Shown here piece by piece: positions 28,267 to 37,519 of a stretch of 64,000 bases of DNA. Each line of letters opens with the position of its first letter. The first letter of the stretch is position 1. The stretch comes from Mucilaginibacter aurantiaciroseus (lineage in GTDB: Bacteria > Bacteroidota > Bacteroidia > Sphingobacteriales > Sphingobacteriaceae). The translations under genes and the position numbers were made by a program. The stretch lies in NCBI RefSeq assembly GCF_024055595.1, contig NZ_JAMXOF010000003.1:248001-312000 (forward strand), written 5' to 3'. Below the pieces are notes generated by a model. That model searched no databases. It was not told the DNA's origin and was given only the letters and a program-made list of their open reading frames with translations.

Positions 28267-28695
28267 ATGTTAAAGCTATTTGTTATTAGTTTCTTTTTTA
28301 TTTCAAGTACTATTAACTTATTTGGTCAAACTAAAAATGATAACTTTTTTGGAAAATATAAAGTCAGTTCATTTATTGATTTATCAAGCATTAAAGCAAT
28401 CGAAATACATGATTTAAATACTAATAAAACGTGGTTCATTAATCAACAAAGTTTAAGATTAGTAAAAGAGACATTAGCCACGTCTTATTATGTTAATCAA
28501 CTCTTTTTAAAACCAGGACATCTGTTAATTAAATTTATCGGACCTCAGAATTTAAAGGGTTACGATACATATATGTATAATGATGGTATCTATTTTGACC
28601 CCTTTCGCTACGATAAATACGGTAAACTAATAAATAATAACAAGCCTGTTTCCATAATTTTAACGCGAACGATTGATTGGGTTAAATTAAAGTAA
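28267..28695 (+). CDS. AT-rich exported orphan protein
   Basis: 142 aa with a signal peptide (MLKLFVISFFFISSTINLFGQ, cleavage about residue 21). The mature part has no family that I recognise; it contains KAIEIHDLNTNKTWFINQQ and GYDTYMYNDGIYFDPFRYD, reading as a small beta-rich secreted protein. Its coding sequence is much poorer in G and C than the genes on either side (the first 54 bases hold about ten G or C). It begins only 16 bases after tRNA-Gly and ends 9 bases before nadB. Both facts suggest acquisition by transfer. Confidence 0.65.
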   Translation: MLKLFVISFFFISSTINLFGQTKNDNFFGKYKVSSFIDLSSIKAIEIHDLNTNKTWFINQQSLRLVKETLATSYYVNQLFLKPGHLLIKFIGPQNLKGYDTYMYNDGIYFDPFRYDKYGKLINNNKPVSIILTRTIDWVKLK

Positions 28696-28704
28696 TTGCA
28701 AATC

Positions 28705-30297
28705 TCAAAAAACAGTGTCCTCCAAAACCTCTTGGTGCTCCGGGTAATCTGTAGTATAGTGAAGTCCCCTGCTCTCGTGCCTGGCGGTAGCTGATTTTAC
28801 CACCAAGTAACTTACCTGGATTAAATTACGCAACTCGCAAAGCTTAACAGATAGCTTGGTTTTCTTATAGAAATCTTCTGTTTCTTCATAAAGCAAACGT
28901 AGTCTGCGCATAGCCCTTTCTAAACGGAAATCGGAACGTACGATACCAACATAGTCATTCATCAGTTTCTGCATCTCGCGGATGTTGTGCGTAACCAGTA
29001 TATCTTCATTGGAAAGTTGTACACCATGCTCATTCCAATCTGGGATATTGGTCGGTATCTCCAAACTCGCGAAATCTACAATAGCATCTTTATAAATGCG
29101 GTGGGCAAAAACTAAGGCTTCTAATAAAGAGTTTGATGCCAACCGGTTAGCACCATGCAGACCTGTCGATGAACATTCTCCGCAGGCGTATAACCTATTG
29201 ATAGATGATCTTCCCTGGTGATCTACCAATACACCACCACACATATAGTGGCAGGCCGGTGCAACCGGGATCATATCGCGGGTCATATCTATACCTATCT
29301 CTAAACATTTGGCATAGATATTAGGGAAGTGCGCTATAATATCTTTCTTCTTTTTATGGCGGATATCCAGGTAAACAAAGTCCTCACCTGATTTTTTTAT
29401 TTCGGCATCAATAGCCCTTGCCACAATATCCCTTGGTGCTAATGATTTACGCTCATCATATTCCTGCATAAATTCCTCACCATTGGTACGTCTTAATACA
29501 CCACCCATACCACGTACCGCTTCCGATATCAGGAATGATGGGTACTCACCCGGGTTATATAAAGCCGTTGGGTGGAACTGGATAAACTCCATATTACGCA
29601 CCTTACCCTTCGCACGGTAAACCATAGCTACACCATCACCGGTAGCAATCACCGGGTTTGTGGTCACCGAATATATATGCCCTGCACCACCTGATGCCAT
29701 AATGGTTATTTTAGATTCTATCTTCTCAACCTGGTTATTCTCGGTATTAAAAGCATATATACCATAACACTTTATATTATCTGATGATTTATCTACAAAC
29801 TCGCCCAAATGGTGCTGCGTTATCAGATCTACAGCAAAGTAATGTGTAAGTATCTCAATATTGGGCTCACGGTGAATTTCTTCTAATAAAGAGCGCTCAA
29901 TTTCAAAGCCGGTAATATCTTTATAATGTAATACCCTAAATTCACTGTGCCCACCTTCTTTTGCAAGGTCATAAATACCTTCATTTGTCATATCAAAGTT
30001 GGTTCCGTAGTCTATAATTTCACGGATACGGGCTGGTCCCTCCTTAACAACGGCTTCTACAACAATGGGGTCACAAAGGCCGTCACCGGCAATTAAAGTG
30101 TCATTTATATGTTTTTCGAACGAATCTTCTTTTTTATCAACAACTACTGCAACGCCACCCTGGGCATACTTAGTGTTACTCTCGTCTTCGTTAGCTTTTG
30201 TAACTATCAGAACCTTACCGTGCTTTGCAGCCTTTAATGCAAAACTTAATCCGGCTATGCCCGACCCTACCACAAGGAAATCAACAGTTCTGGTCAT
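28705..30297 (-). CDS. nadB: L-aspartate oxidase
   Basis: FAD enzyme that oxidises L-aspartate to iminoaspartate, first step of de novo NAD synthesis. 530 aa. GSGIAGLSFALKAAKHG binds FAD; GAGHIYSVTTNP, FIQFHPTALY, HYMCGGVLVDHQGRSSI and GECSSTGLHGANRLASNSLLEALVF are conserved blocks of the succinate dehydrogenase/NadB family. The C-terminal helical part follows. It is divergent from nadA, with 407 bases between. Confidence 0.95.
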   Translation of the reverse strand: MTRTVDFLVVGSGIAGLSFALKAAKHGKVLIVTKANEDESNTKYAQGGVAVVVDKKEDSFEKHINDTLIAGDGLCDPIVVEAVVKEGPARIREIIDYGTNFDMTNEGIYDLAKEGGHSEFRVLHYKDITGFEIERSLLEEIHREPNIEILTHYFAVDLITQHHLGEFVDKSSDNIKCYGIYAFNTENNQVEKIESKITIMASGGAGHIYSVTTNPVIATGDGVAMVYRAKGKVRNMEFIQFHPTALYNPGEYPSFLISEAVRGMGGVLRRTNGEEFMQEYDERKSLAPRDIVARAIDAEIKKSGEDFVYLDIRHKKKKDIIAHFPNIYAKCLEIGIDMTRDMIPVAPACHYMCGGVLVDHQGRSSINRLYACGECSSTGLHGANRLASNSLLEALVFAHRIYKDAIVDFASLEIPTNIPDWNEHGVQLSNEDILVTHNIREMQKLMNDYVGIVRSDFRLERAMRRLRLLYEETEDFYKKTKLSVKLCELRNLIQVSYLVVKSATARHESRGLHYTTDYPEHQEVLEDTVF

Positions 30298-30704
30298 ATT
30301 TAGTTTATGTATTGTGTAAAATTAACACTAATGTTAATAAGAGGTATAAAACGTGTTAACTTTGTGTAAGTAAAAATGTACAAAATAAGCAGAACGTTGA
30401 TAAGTCTGAAAATTACATTTTTTACTTTTACTTTTGAGCTATTTGTTAGACAATTTTACCACTTAATTAACATTTTATTAAGCAAGAAATTATCAACAAA
30501 TAAGTTTTTAAGATAATTATTGATTCTTATAGTGATCTTAATATCAGCATTATAAAAATGCAAAAGTTGTTTATAAATGTTAATAAAAATGGATAAACAA
30601 CTTTTAGGGTAAATATTATTACAACTTTTACACATAACTAACACCTTAATAACAATAGGTTTATTTATATATATAAAAAGAGTTATTATTAATTGATTTG
30701 TGGA
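30298..30704. promoter_or_regulatory. AT-rich nadB-nadA intergenic region
   Basis: 407 bases with no gene, strikingly AT-rich. It must hold both divergent promoters. It also contains two inverted copies of TTTTACACA (minus 30313-30321, plus 30626-30634), which fit the relaxed DnaA-box form TTWTNCACA, and TTATCAACA at 30490-30498, one base from TTATCCACA. GTGTAAAATTAACAC (30314-30328) has the GTGT/ACAC shape of an operator. No clean TAnnTTTG was found for either gene. Confidence 0.4.
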
Positions 30705-31697
30705 ATGGATATCTTCGAAGAAATAAAAGTGAAAGGTTTTGTAGACGAATACATCAATCCGTCGCTTGACCTTTTCGCCGAAATAGGAAAACTTAAAATA
30801 GAGAAAAATGCCGTTATACTGGCCCATTATTACCAGGAAGGAGATATACAGGATATTGCCGATTATATTGGCGACAGCCTGGGGTTATCTCAGCAAGCCG
30901 CCAAAACGGATGCAGATATTATTGTTTTTGCCGGTGTACACTTCATGGCCGAAACCGCAAAAATATTATCACCAAACAAGAAAGTACTTTTACCGGATCT
31001 AAAAGCTGGATGCTCCCTGGCAGACAGCTGTCCGCCTCACCTGTTCAAAAAGTTTAAGGAAAAATATCCCGAACATTTGGTGATAACCTATGTGAACTGC
31101 ACGGCGGAATTGAAAGCTTTAAGCGATATTGTTTGTACATCGAGCAACGCGGTACAAATAGTAGAAAGCCTGCCAAAAGAGCAGAAAATAATTTTTGGGC
31201 CGGATAGAAACCTTGGTGCATGGGTAGCTAAAAAAACAGGCCGCGACCTGGTGCTTTGGAATGGTGCATGTATGGTTCATGAGATTTTTAGTCGTGAGAA
31301 AATTACGAAGATTAAAGAACGTTATCCGAATGCTAAAATACTGGCACATCCTGAATGCGAGGAAGTTATATTGCAGATGGCAGATTATATAGGATCTACC
31401 ACCGGGATATTAAAGTATGCTACCAACAGTACCGAAATGGAATTTATTGTAGCTACCGAAGCCGGTATTTTACACCAGATGCAAAAGGATAACCCTGATA
31501 AATTGTTTATCCCGGCGCCACCAAATAATACCTGTGCCTGTAACGATTGCCCGCACATGAAACGCAATACACTGGAAAAGCTTTACCTGTGTTTAAAAAA
31601 TGAAATGCCGGAAATAGAAGTACCTGTTCACATTATAGAAAAAGCTGTAAAACCTATTGAGAGGATGTTGGAGATTTCGGCAAGTTTGGGATTGTAA
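30705..31697 (+). CDS. nadA: quinolinate synthase
   Basis: [4Fe-4S] enzyme that condenses iminoaspartate with dihydroxyacetone phosphate to quinolinate. 330 aa. [20 protein letters not shown] is the N-terminal signature; cluster cysteines are expected in [17 protein letters not shown] and [34 protein letters not shown] and HPECEEVI are further conserved blocks. ATG at 30705 is chosen over TTG at 30693. It works with NadB encoded opposite; nadC is not in the window. Confidence 0.95.
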   Translation: MDIFEEIKVKGFVDEYINPSLDLFAEIGKLKIEKNAVILAHYYQEGDIQDIADYIGDSLGLSQQAAKTDADIIVFAGVHFMAETAKILSPNKKVLLPDLKAGCSLADSCPPHLFKKFKEKYPEHLVITYVNCTAELKALSDIVCTSSNAVQIVESLPKEQKIIFGPDRNLGAWVAKKTGRDLVLWNGACMVHEIFSREKITKIKERYPNAKILAHPECEEVILQMADYIGSTTGILKYATNSTEMEFIVATEAGILHQMQKDNPDKLFIPAPPNNTCACNDCPHMKRNTLEKLYLCLKNEMPEIEVPVHIIEKAVKPIERMLEISASLGL

Positions 31698-31742
31698 CGA
31701 AATAAAAAGGCGTCAGTGCGGGCTATCCAAGCTTAGTGCCTA

Positions 31743-32337
31743 TTACAATACGCCCTTCTTAGTTTCAACTGCATCCTGTACATTTTGCGGCAGATTTGAT
31801 AGTAAGTTATAAACTAAACGCTATAACACGTGTATTGCTTGCTACACGGCTTAGGTCGCTATTCTCTGTCGGTACTATAACGGCAAATTTTCAAACATTG
31901 CTTGGCACTTTAATATGTTTTTTTTTATTTTATTGAAAGTTAATTTTGAGCCTGTGTTACTTTTATTATAATTGCCCATTATAATGTATAACTCGTTACC
32001 GGTAACAACCTGTGTATGCAGGTAATTTTCAATATTAGCTTAAGTTTGCTGATTATTATTTGGTGACTGTGGTATCAGATTTTACACCGTTTTTACCATC
32101 AGCAGCAAGTCCGTCAATTAAACTGTTGTTGAAACTCCACAAGCCGGTATTCAACTGAACATTCGCTACAGCATAAGAAGTTTTGCTGCCTGTTTCAAAA
32201 CCTTCGGTAATTGAATAAGGCTTTGGTGCTTCGGGTACAACCACTACAGGAGAGGTAATAGGTTGTGTTAGATTATTTTCTTTTTTATAATTTGCAATTG
32301 CAAGCACAAAAGCTGAATAAATAAGTAATTTTCTTAT
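31743..32337 (-). pseudogene. remnant of a DNA/RNA non-specific endonuclease gene
   Basis: Minus-strand frames joined across this gap match the NUC-type secreted endonucleases of Bacteroidota. Upstream, RKLLIYSAFVLAIA is a signal peptide whose start codon now reads ATA (32335-32337), followed by PYSITEGFETGSKTSYAVAN, TGLWSFNNSLIDGLAADGKNG, stopping at 32056. Then in new frames come ENYLHTQVVTGNELYIIMGN, AVIVPTENSDLSRVASNTRV and LLSNLPQNVQDAVE, ending at 31743. The central part with the catalytic DRGH-like site is missing. Start loss, a large internal deletion and frameshifts make it dead. It fills the 900-base gap between nadA and thiL together with very AT-rich sequence. Confidence 0.75.
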
Positions 32338-32481
32338 TTATATATAAATATATTTATTAAAGAAAAAATAAAATATAATAATTAACCAAATATTAAATAG
32401 TTTATTTATTATAAATATTACAATAGTGGTAATAACAAGCGGATAAAGCAATTAGCTTAAGGTTATTGTATTAAGCTTTTG

Positions 32482-32489
32482 TATTTTTG
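32482..32489 (+). promoter_or_regulatory. -7 element TATTTTTG upstream of thiL
   Basis: TATTTTTG fits TAnnTTTG, about 106 nt before the thiL start. The resulting leader would include the 19-bp direct repeat at 32547-32585. Confidence 0.45.
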
Positions 32490-32546
32490 TGATTAATGGA
32501 TTACCCTGATTTTTGAAAAATGATTTCACCGGTATAGTTGGCAATT

Positions 32547-32585
32547 ATTTTATAATAGGTGTAATCATTTTATAATCGGCGTAAT
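32547..32585 (+). repeat. direct repeat in thiL leader
   Basis: Two 19-nt units, ATTTTATAATAGGTGTAAT (32547-32565) and ATTTTATAATCGGCGTAAT (32567-32585), one base apart and differing at two positions. The last unit ends 10 nt before the thiL ATG. It could be an operator pair or simply a slippage duplication. Confidence 0.7.
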
Positions 32586-32595
32586 AACTAATAAT

Positions 32596-33642
32596 ATGTT
32601 CGAAAACGAAGAGAAAACCAATATAGAGAACCTTGGAGAGTTTGGCCTGATAAGCCACCTCACCAAAAATATAACCCTTACCCAAAAAAGTACCGTTAAA
32701 GGTGTTGGCGATGATGCCGCGGTGCTTGATTTTGAAGGAAAGAAAACCCTGATATCTACCGATCTGCTTTTAGAAGGCATCCATTTCGACTTGGCCTATA
32801 CCCCCCTTAAACATTTAGGTTACAAAGCAGTTCAGGTAAACCTGAGCGATATTTATGCTATGAATGGTACTGCAAGCCAGATCACTGTTTCTATTGGTAT
32901 GAGCAGCAAATTTCCGTTAGAGGCTATTGAAGAATTATACGAAGGTATTTATCTGGCTTGCGGTAATTACAATGTAGATATTGTGGGAGGCGATACCAGT
33001 GCATCCAAACAAGGTTTGGTGATCAGCATTACATCTATTGGTTATGCCGATGAGAAGGATGTGGTATACCGTAATACTGCCGAAGAAGGCGATCTGATCT
33101 GTGTATCCGGTGATCTGGGCGGTGCGTATACCGGTCTGCAATTGTTAGAGCGTGAGAAGTTGGTTTATATAGAAAACCCAAACATCCAGCCCGACCTGGA
33201 GGGTAAAGATTATATTGTTGAACGACAGTTAAAACCGGAAGCCCGGAAAGATATTATTGACCTGCTGAAAGAACTAAGCGTTAAGCCAACGGCTATGATA
33301 GATGTATCTGACGGTTTGGCATCTGAGGTATTGCACATTTGTAAGCAAAGCAATAAAGGCTGTAAGTTATATGAGGAAAAGATTCCTATCGACCCCATGA
33401 CTTACGAAACTGCCCGCGAATTTGGCCTCGACCCAACCGTGTGTGCCTTAAGCGGTGGTGAAGATTATGAACTGTTGTTCACCGTGAAACAAGCCGATTA
33501 TGATAAGATCAAACATAAAATGGATTTCTCTATCATCGGTTACATTACCGAACCAAATGAGGGTTGCAGCCTGATCACAAAATCAGGAAATCAGCACGAG
33601 TTGAAAGCGCAAGGGTGGAATGCGTTTAAAAGTGCAGAATAA
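32596..33642 (+). CDS. thiL: thiamine-monophosphate kinase
   Basis: ATP-dependent kinase converting thiamine phosphate to thiamine diphosphate, 348 aa. LGEFGLISHLT, GVGDDAAVLDFEGKKTLISTDLL and VQVNLSDIYAMNGTASQI are the N-terminal signatures, GGDTSASKQGLVISITSIG the metal/nucleotide site, and MIDVSDGLASEVLHI and LSGGEDYELLFTV the C-terminal half. No other thi genes are adjacent and no TPP riboswitch was recognised upstream. Confidence 0.94.
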   Translation: MFENEEKTNIENLGEFGLISHLTKNITLTQKSTVKGVGDDAAVLDFEGKKTLISTDLLLEGIHFDLAYTPLKHLGYKAVQVNLSDIYAMNGTASQITVSIGMSSKFPLEAIEELYEGIYLACGNYNVDIVGGDTSASKQGLVISITSIGYADEKDVVYRNTAEEGDLICVSGDLGGAYTGLQLLEREKLVYIENPNIQPDLEGKDYIVERQLKPEARKDIIDLLKELSVKPTAMIDVSDGLASEVLHICKQSNKGCKLYEEKIPIDPMTYETAREFGLDPTVCALSGGEDYELLFTVKQADYDKIKHKMDFSIIGYITEPNEGCSLITKSGNQHELKAQGWNAFKSAE

Positions 33643-33656
33643 ATAACGATTTAATT

Positions 33657-35024
33657 TTAAGGCGCTTCGTCCAAATACTTTCCATCTAACTGTTTATTAG
33701 CCTTAGCACCCAAACCTTTGATTTTCTCAGCTGTTTTGATTAAATTACCATTACCATCAACCAGCTTATTAAATGCACTATTATAAACCGATTGTGTTTG
33801 GTTGATGTTTTTGCCGATGCTTTCCATATCGGCTATAAAACCTACAAACTTATCATACATACTTCCGCTTAGGCGGGCAATCTCCAATACGTTACGATTC
33901 TGGCGTTCTTGTTTCCAGATGCTGGCTATGGTACGCAGGGTGGCCAATAAAGTACTCGGACTAACAATTACTACCCGCTTATCCCAGGCATCACTAAAAA
34001 GGTCCGCATCCAGTTGTACGGCAAAACTAAAAGATGACTCTATCGGCACAAAAAGCAACACAAAATCGGGCGAGTTTACCTGGTACAGATCGTGATAGTT
34101 TTTAGATGACAGGCCGTGTACATGGTTCCGTAAGGATTCTATATGCGCTTTTGAATAAAGTTTACGCTCTTCTTCCGTTTCGCAATTTACCAAACGCTCG
34201 TAAGCGATCAGCGAGACCTTAGAATCAATTATCAGATGTTTATCGTCCGGAAGGTCAATTATTACATCGGGCTGCAACCTGCTGCCATCTGTGTGGTTCA
34301 GGCTGGCTTGTACCCGGTACTCCCTGTCTCGTACAAGGCCGCTACGCTCTAAAACCTTTTCTAAGATCACTTCACCCCAGTTGCCTTGCTTTTTGTTATC
34401 GCCTTTTAAAGCCTTGGTTAAGTTGGATGCCTCGGTACTGATGAGTTTGTTCAGGTCCATCAGTTGGGTAATAACGCCTTTTAGTGTATTGCGCTCGGCG
34501 GCTTCCATGTTGTAAACCTTATCTACCTTTTCCTCAAATGCTTTTATGTTTTCTTTAAGCGGGTTTAGGATGGTATCGATGCTCAACTTATTTACGTCTG
34601 TAAACTCCCGTGATTTTTCCTTCAATAACCTCTCGGCCACATTCTCAAACTCGCGCTGAAAATGCTTGCGGGTATTTTCTATATCCTCTTTTTGCTCGGC
34701 AAGTTTTTCCTGCTGCGCCTTAAAATATGACCGGGATGATTCTAATGATTGATTGGCTTGGGCCAGTTGACCGCGCTCGTATAAAAGTTCATCAAGTAAA
34801 CGGTTCTGCTCATCTTTTAAAAGTTTGGTGATATTCTCCTTTTCGGATAATAAGCCGGCGGCTTTTTGCTCGGCTTGTGCTACAGTAATTTTTAAAGAAT
34901 CATTTTCTGTTTTTAACATGGAAAACTCATCCGCAGAAATGCCATTTGAGGCAGGCCGCTTCAAAAAAACAAAGATAGCGATGAGCAATATAACTATAGA
35001 GGCACTTAAAACTACAACAACCAT
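33657..35024 (-). CDS. rmuC: DNA recombination protein RmuC
   Basis: 455 aa. One N-terminal membrane helix (VVVVLSASIVILLIAIFVFL), a coiled coil (about 35-165), and the RmuC nuclease-like domain (about 180-420) with KGDNKKQGNWGEVILEKVLE, PDVIIDLPDDKHLIIDSKVSL, LLFVPIESSF and ATLRTIASIWKQE. It is known to limit recombination between inverted repeats and short duplications. It converges with thiL, with 14 bases between the stops. Confidence 0.93.
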   Translation of the reverse strand: MVVVVLSASIVILLIAIFVFLKRPASNGISADEFSMLKTENDSLKITVAQAEQKAAGLLSEKENITKLLKDEQNRLLDELLYERGQLAQANQSLESSRSYFKAQQEKLAEQKEDIENTRKHFQREFENVAERLLKEKSREFTDVNKLSIDTILNPLKENIKAFEEKVDKVYNMEAAERNTLKGVITQLMDLNKLISTEASNLTKALKGDNKKQGNWGEVILEKVLERSGLVRDREYRVQASLNHTDGSRLQPDVIIDLPDDKHLIIDSKVSLIAYERLVNCETEEERKLYSKAHIESLRNHVHGLSSKNYHDLYQVNSPDFVLLFVPIESSFSFAVQLDADLFSDAWDKRVVIVSPSTLLATLRTIASIWKQERQNRNVLEIARLSGSMYDKFVGFIADMESIGKNINQTQSVYNSAFNKLVDGNGNLIKTAEKIKGLGAKANKQLDGKYLDEAP

Positions 35025-35096
35025 TTTGATAAAAATATTAGCAAAACGAATGTAGTAATTTTACTATTAAAATAAAACGCTTAGTAATTTACTTAC

Positions 35097-36398
35097 TTAG
35101 TGGCACATGTTTATGGAGTTTTCCATAGCAGCCTTATTACCCATTTGCGCGGCTTTATTAAAGTCGTGACAGGCGGCCGCATCATTTTTCATAAGGTGCT
35201 TAACAAGGCCTCGGTTGTTATAGGATTGACTGTTTTTAGGGTTAAGCGCTATAGCCTTGGTATAGTCATCAATAGCTCCCATAAAATTATTTAGATAACG
35301 CTTGCTAAAAGCCCGGTTAAAATAGGCCTGTGCATTTTTATTATCGATTGCTAAAGCCTTGTCGTAACCTTCTATTGCGTTTTGATAAGAGGTTAGTTTA
35401 AGATATGTATTCGCAAGGATGAAATATGCCCCGGCATCGGTGTTGTTTTTTGTAAGATATGCTGTAAGGTCAACGATAGCTTCTTTATTATGGTTTAATC
35501 TTTCATAAGCAAGCCCTCTGTTTAATAAGGCCGATGCATCGTTTGGGCTTGCTGCTAATGCGATATTGGCATCAGCTATTGCACCTGCATAATCTTTAAG
35601 GTCGTATTTGGCACCGGCGCGGTTACTAATGGTCTCCGTAAGCGTTGGCTTTAATTTTAAAGCCACGTCAAAATCGGCTATAGCACCTTTAGAGTCGCTA
35701 AAATTGCGCTTGGTGTTTCCCCTGTTATAATATGCTTCGGCATTATTGGGCGGGCTTATTAAAAACGATTGGTTAAAATCTGCCAGGGCGTCCTTATCAT
35801 TATCAAGCATGATATTAACTATTGCCCGTTCGTAATAAAAAACGCTATTTTTGGAATCGATTTTAATCCCCATACTTATATCGCCCAAAGCCCCGCTCAA
35901 GTCGGTAAGTGTTTTTTTAACCAATCCCCGCTGCAGATAAAAATACCCGTTTTTAGCATCTAAGGCAATTGCTTTGGTATAGTCATCAACAGCGGCGGCA
36001 AAATTATTTAACCTAAAATTTGCTAAGCCCCGGTTGTAATAAGCAACTCCGGTTGGCTTAACCATTATAGCCTGGTCATAGTCGGCAATAGCGCCGTTAT
36101 AATCGTTTAATTGGTCTTTTAAACGGCCGCGGTCAACATAGGCTATTTCGTTATTGTAATTTAATGCAATGGACTTATTCAGATCTGCCAGGGCACCGTT
36201 AAAATCTTTAAGGATTAATTTAGCCCGTCCACGTTCAAAGTAATATTCAGCATTGGTGGGATTGTAGGGGATCAGCTCATTAAAATAATCGAGCGCCTTG
36301 ACGCTTTTCAAACTGTCCCCGGCAGAAACTTTTTCGGTTACATTTTGCGCAAAACAGGCAATTGGTAAATAAAGAAACAGGAATAATAATTTCCGCAT
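35097..36398 (-). CDS. exported TPR-repeat protein
   Basis: 433 aa with a signal peptide (cleavage about residue 17, CFAQ). From about residue 35 to the end there are around a dozen tetratricopeptide repeats of the AYYNRGLANFRLNNFAAAVD type (A-Y-x-NRG-x-A...A-DY-KAI). It therefore acts as a protein-protein interaction scaffold in the periplasm or at the outer membrane. Partner unknown. It is followed at a distance of 72 bases by rmuC. Confidence 0.88.
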   Translation of the reverse strand: MRKLLFLFLYLPIACFAQNVTEKVSAGDSLKSVKALDYFNELIPYNPTNAEYYFERGRAKLILKDFNGALADLNKSIALNYNNEIAYVDRGRLKDQLNDYNGAIADYDQAIMVKPTGVAYYNRGLANFRLNNFAAAVDDYTKAIALDAKNGYFYLQRGLVKKTLTDLSGALGDISMGIKIDSKNSVFYYERAIVNIMLDNDKDALADFNQSFLISPPNNAEAYYNRGNTKRNFSDSKGAIADFDVALKLKPTLTETISNRAGAKYDLKDYAGAIADANIALAASPNDASALLNRGLAYERLNHNKEAIVDLTAYLTKNNTDAGAYFILANTYLKLTSYQNAIEGYDKALAIDNKNAQAYFNRAFSKRYLNNFMGAIDDYTKAIALNPKNSQSYNNRGLVKHLMKNDAAACHDFNKAAQMGNKAAMENSINMCH

Positions 36399-36459
36399 TT
36401 TTCAGGGTATTAAATTTCATCCAAAATAGAATAAAAATCGATACGCGAGCAAATAAGAT

Positions 36460-36708
36460 TTACGGATTGCTTTTCAAAGTGTCTTTAGGTGCATTAGTAT
36501 TGCCGCTTCCATTACCACTGCTATCCTTTCCGCCTGTTTCTGTAGGCGTTGTGGGCAGTTTATTACTATCTGCCGGGCTTTGGTTGCCTACGTGGGTTTG
36601 GCCGGAATCTGCTGTTGTTGTATCGCCGGAATCGCCTGTTGTTTTTCCCTTACAAGCAGTTATGGCTATAATAGCTACCGCAAATAAATATATGATGCGC
36701 TTTTTCAT
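36460..36708 (-). CDS. small low-complexity lipoprotein (twin B)
   Basis: 82 aa. Lipobox IAITAC after a short signal peptide (Cys about 19); the mature part is almost entirely Thr/Ser/Gly/Asp/Asn and ends in PKDTLKSNP. It is a paralogue of the gene directly upstream, 2 nt away, which ends in SDTLKTNPK. A disordered surface or periplasmic lipoprotein; function unknown. Confidence 0.72.
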   Translation of the reverse strand: MKKRIIYLFAVAIIAITACKGKTTGDSGDTTTADSGQTHVGNQSPADSNKLPTTPTETGGKDSSGNGSGNTNAPKDTLKSNP

Positions 36709-36710
36709 AA

Positions 36711-36968
36711 TTATTTAGGATTGGTTTTTAGCGTGTCTGAGGTTGGGTTGGTTGTTCCTTTTCCGTTTCCGCTGGTATCAGTACCGCTTGTGCCTGTTTG
36801 GGCCGGGGTTGTTGCTGTTGATACGGCTGCAGATGTATCTGCCGCGCCCGAGCTACCCACATTTGTAGCGCCCGAATCGGCATGGTTGCCGCCTGTTTTG
36901 TTGTTACCTGTGCAGGCCGATAAACTTAATGCAGCTGCCGCGAATAGATAAACAAATAACTTTTTCAT
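36711..36968 (-). CDS. small low-complexity lipoprotein (twin A)
   Basis: 85 aa starting at the ATG at 36968 (an upstream in-frame start at 36989 would precede the signal peptide). Lipobox LSLSAC (Cys about 19), then TGNNKTGGNHADSG and a Thr/Gly/Ser-rich tail. It is homologous to the next gene over its whole length and separated from it by 2 nt: a tandem duplication now in one transcription unit. Confidence 0.72.
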   Translation of the reverse strand: MKKLFVYLFAAAALSLSACTGNNKTGGNHADSGATNVGSSGAADTSAAVSTATTPAQTGTSGTDTSGNGKGTTNPTSDTLKTNPK

Positions 36969-37039
36969 AGTTAAGCAATTGGTATACATTAACTACAAAC
37001 AGAGCTATTACAGGTTTTAATTATTTGGAATGAAGAGGG

Positions 37040-37519
37040 TTACTGCGCTTTCTCTACCCTTAAACCGGCATCAATAACCTCGTGGAGCGGATTATCGCGC
37101 ATGTTTTGCTCCACCTCAAAATGGTAAACCCCCCTTGCCGGGAACTTATAATTGGTGCGTAAAGGCAATTGGTAGCTGTATAGATTGCCGCTGCCGCTTC
37201 CCAGCCACTCGCCATCTTTGGTAGCCAGTTTAAACTCGTAACGGGTGGTATGGGTTTTTTTGCCCGGCGATGTCTGGAAAAACAATGCGAACATATTGGA
37301 GTACTTGTAACTGCCACTAACCCTTACATTAAAGTACAGGTTATATGGTACGCTGATATCATCTATCTTAACATCAAACTTAACCCGGTTAACATACGCC
37401 CAGTTGTGGTTGGCTACCTCCGTGTTCTGATCAATAACCATGTTAGGGTCGGTGCAGCCTTGTGCTGTGAAAAGCACAAGGGCAACTAATCCACCGAAAA
37501 GATATTTTAAAGCATTCAT
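37040..37519 (-). CDS. gldH: gliding motility lipoprotein GldH
   Basis: 159 aa. Lipoprotein signal (FTAQGC, Cys22), then TDPNMVIDQNTEVANHNWAY, YNLYFNVRVSGSYKYSNMF and GVYHFEVEQNMRDNPLHEVIDAGLRVEK, which I recognise as the GldH pattern. In gliding Bacteroidota GldH is needed for motility; many non-gliding species carry it too. It starts immediately after the ricT stop codon (coupled). Confidence 0.87.
   Translation of the reverse strand: MNALKYLFGGLVALVLFTAQGCTDPNMVIDQNTEVANHNWAYVNRVKFDVKIDDISVPYNLYFNVRVSGSYKYSNMFALFFQTSPGKKTHTTRYEFKLATKDGEWLGSGSGNLYSYQLPLRTNYKFPARGVYHFEVEQNMRDNPLHEVIDAGLRVEKAQ

Noticed and set aside
32056..32307. Small hypothetical gene of 83 aa
   Set aside because: Starts at GTG inside a signal peptide and matches the beginning of a broken endonuclease.
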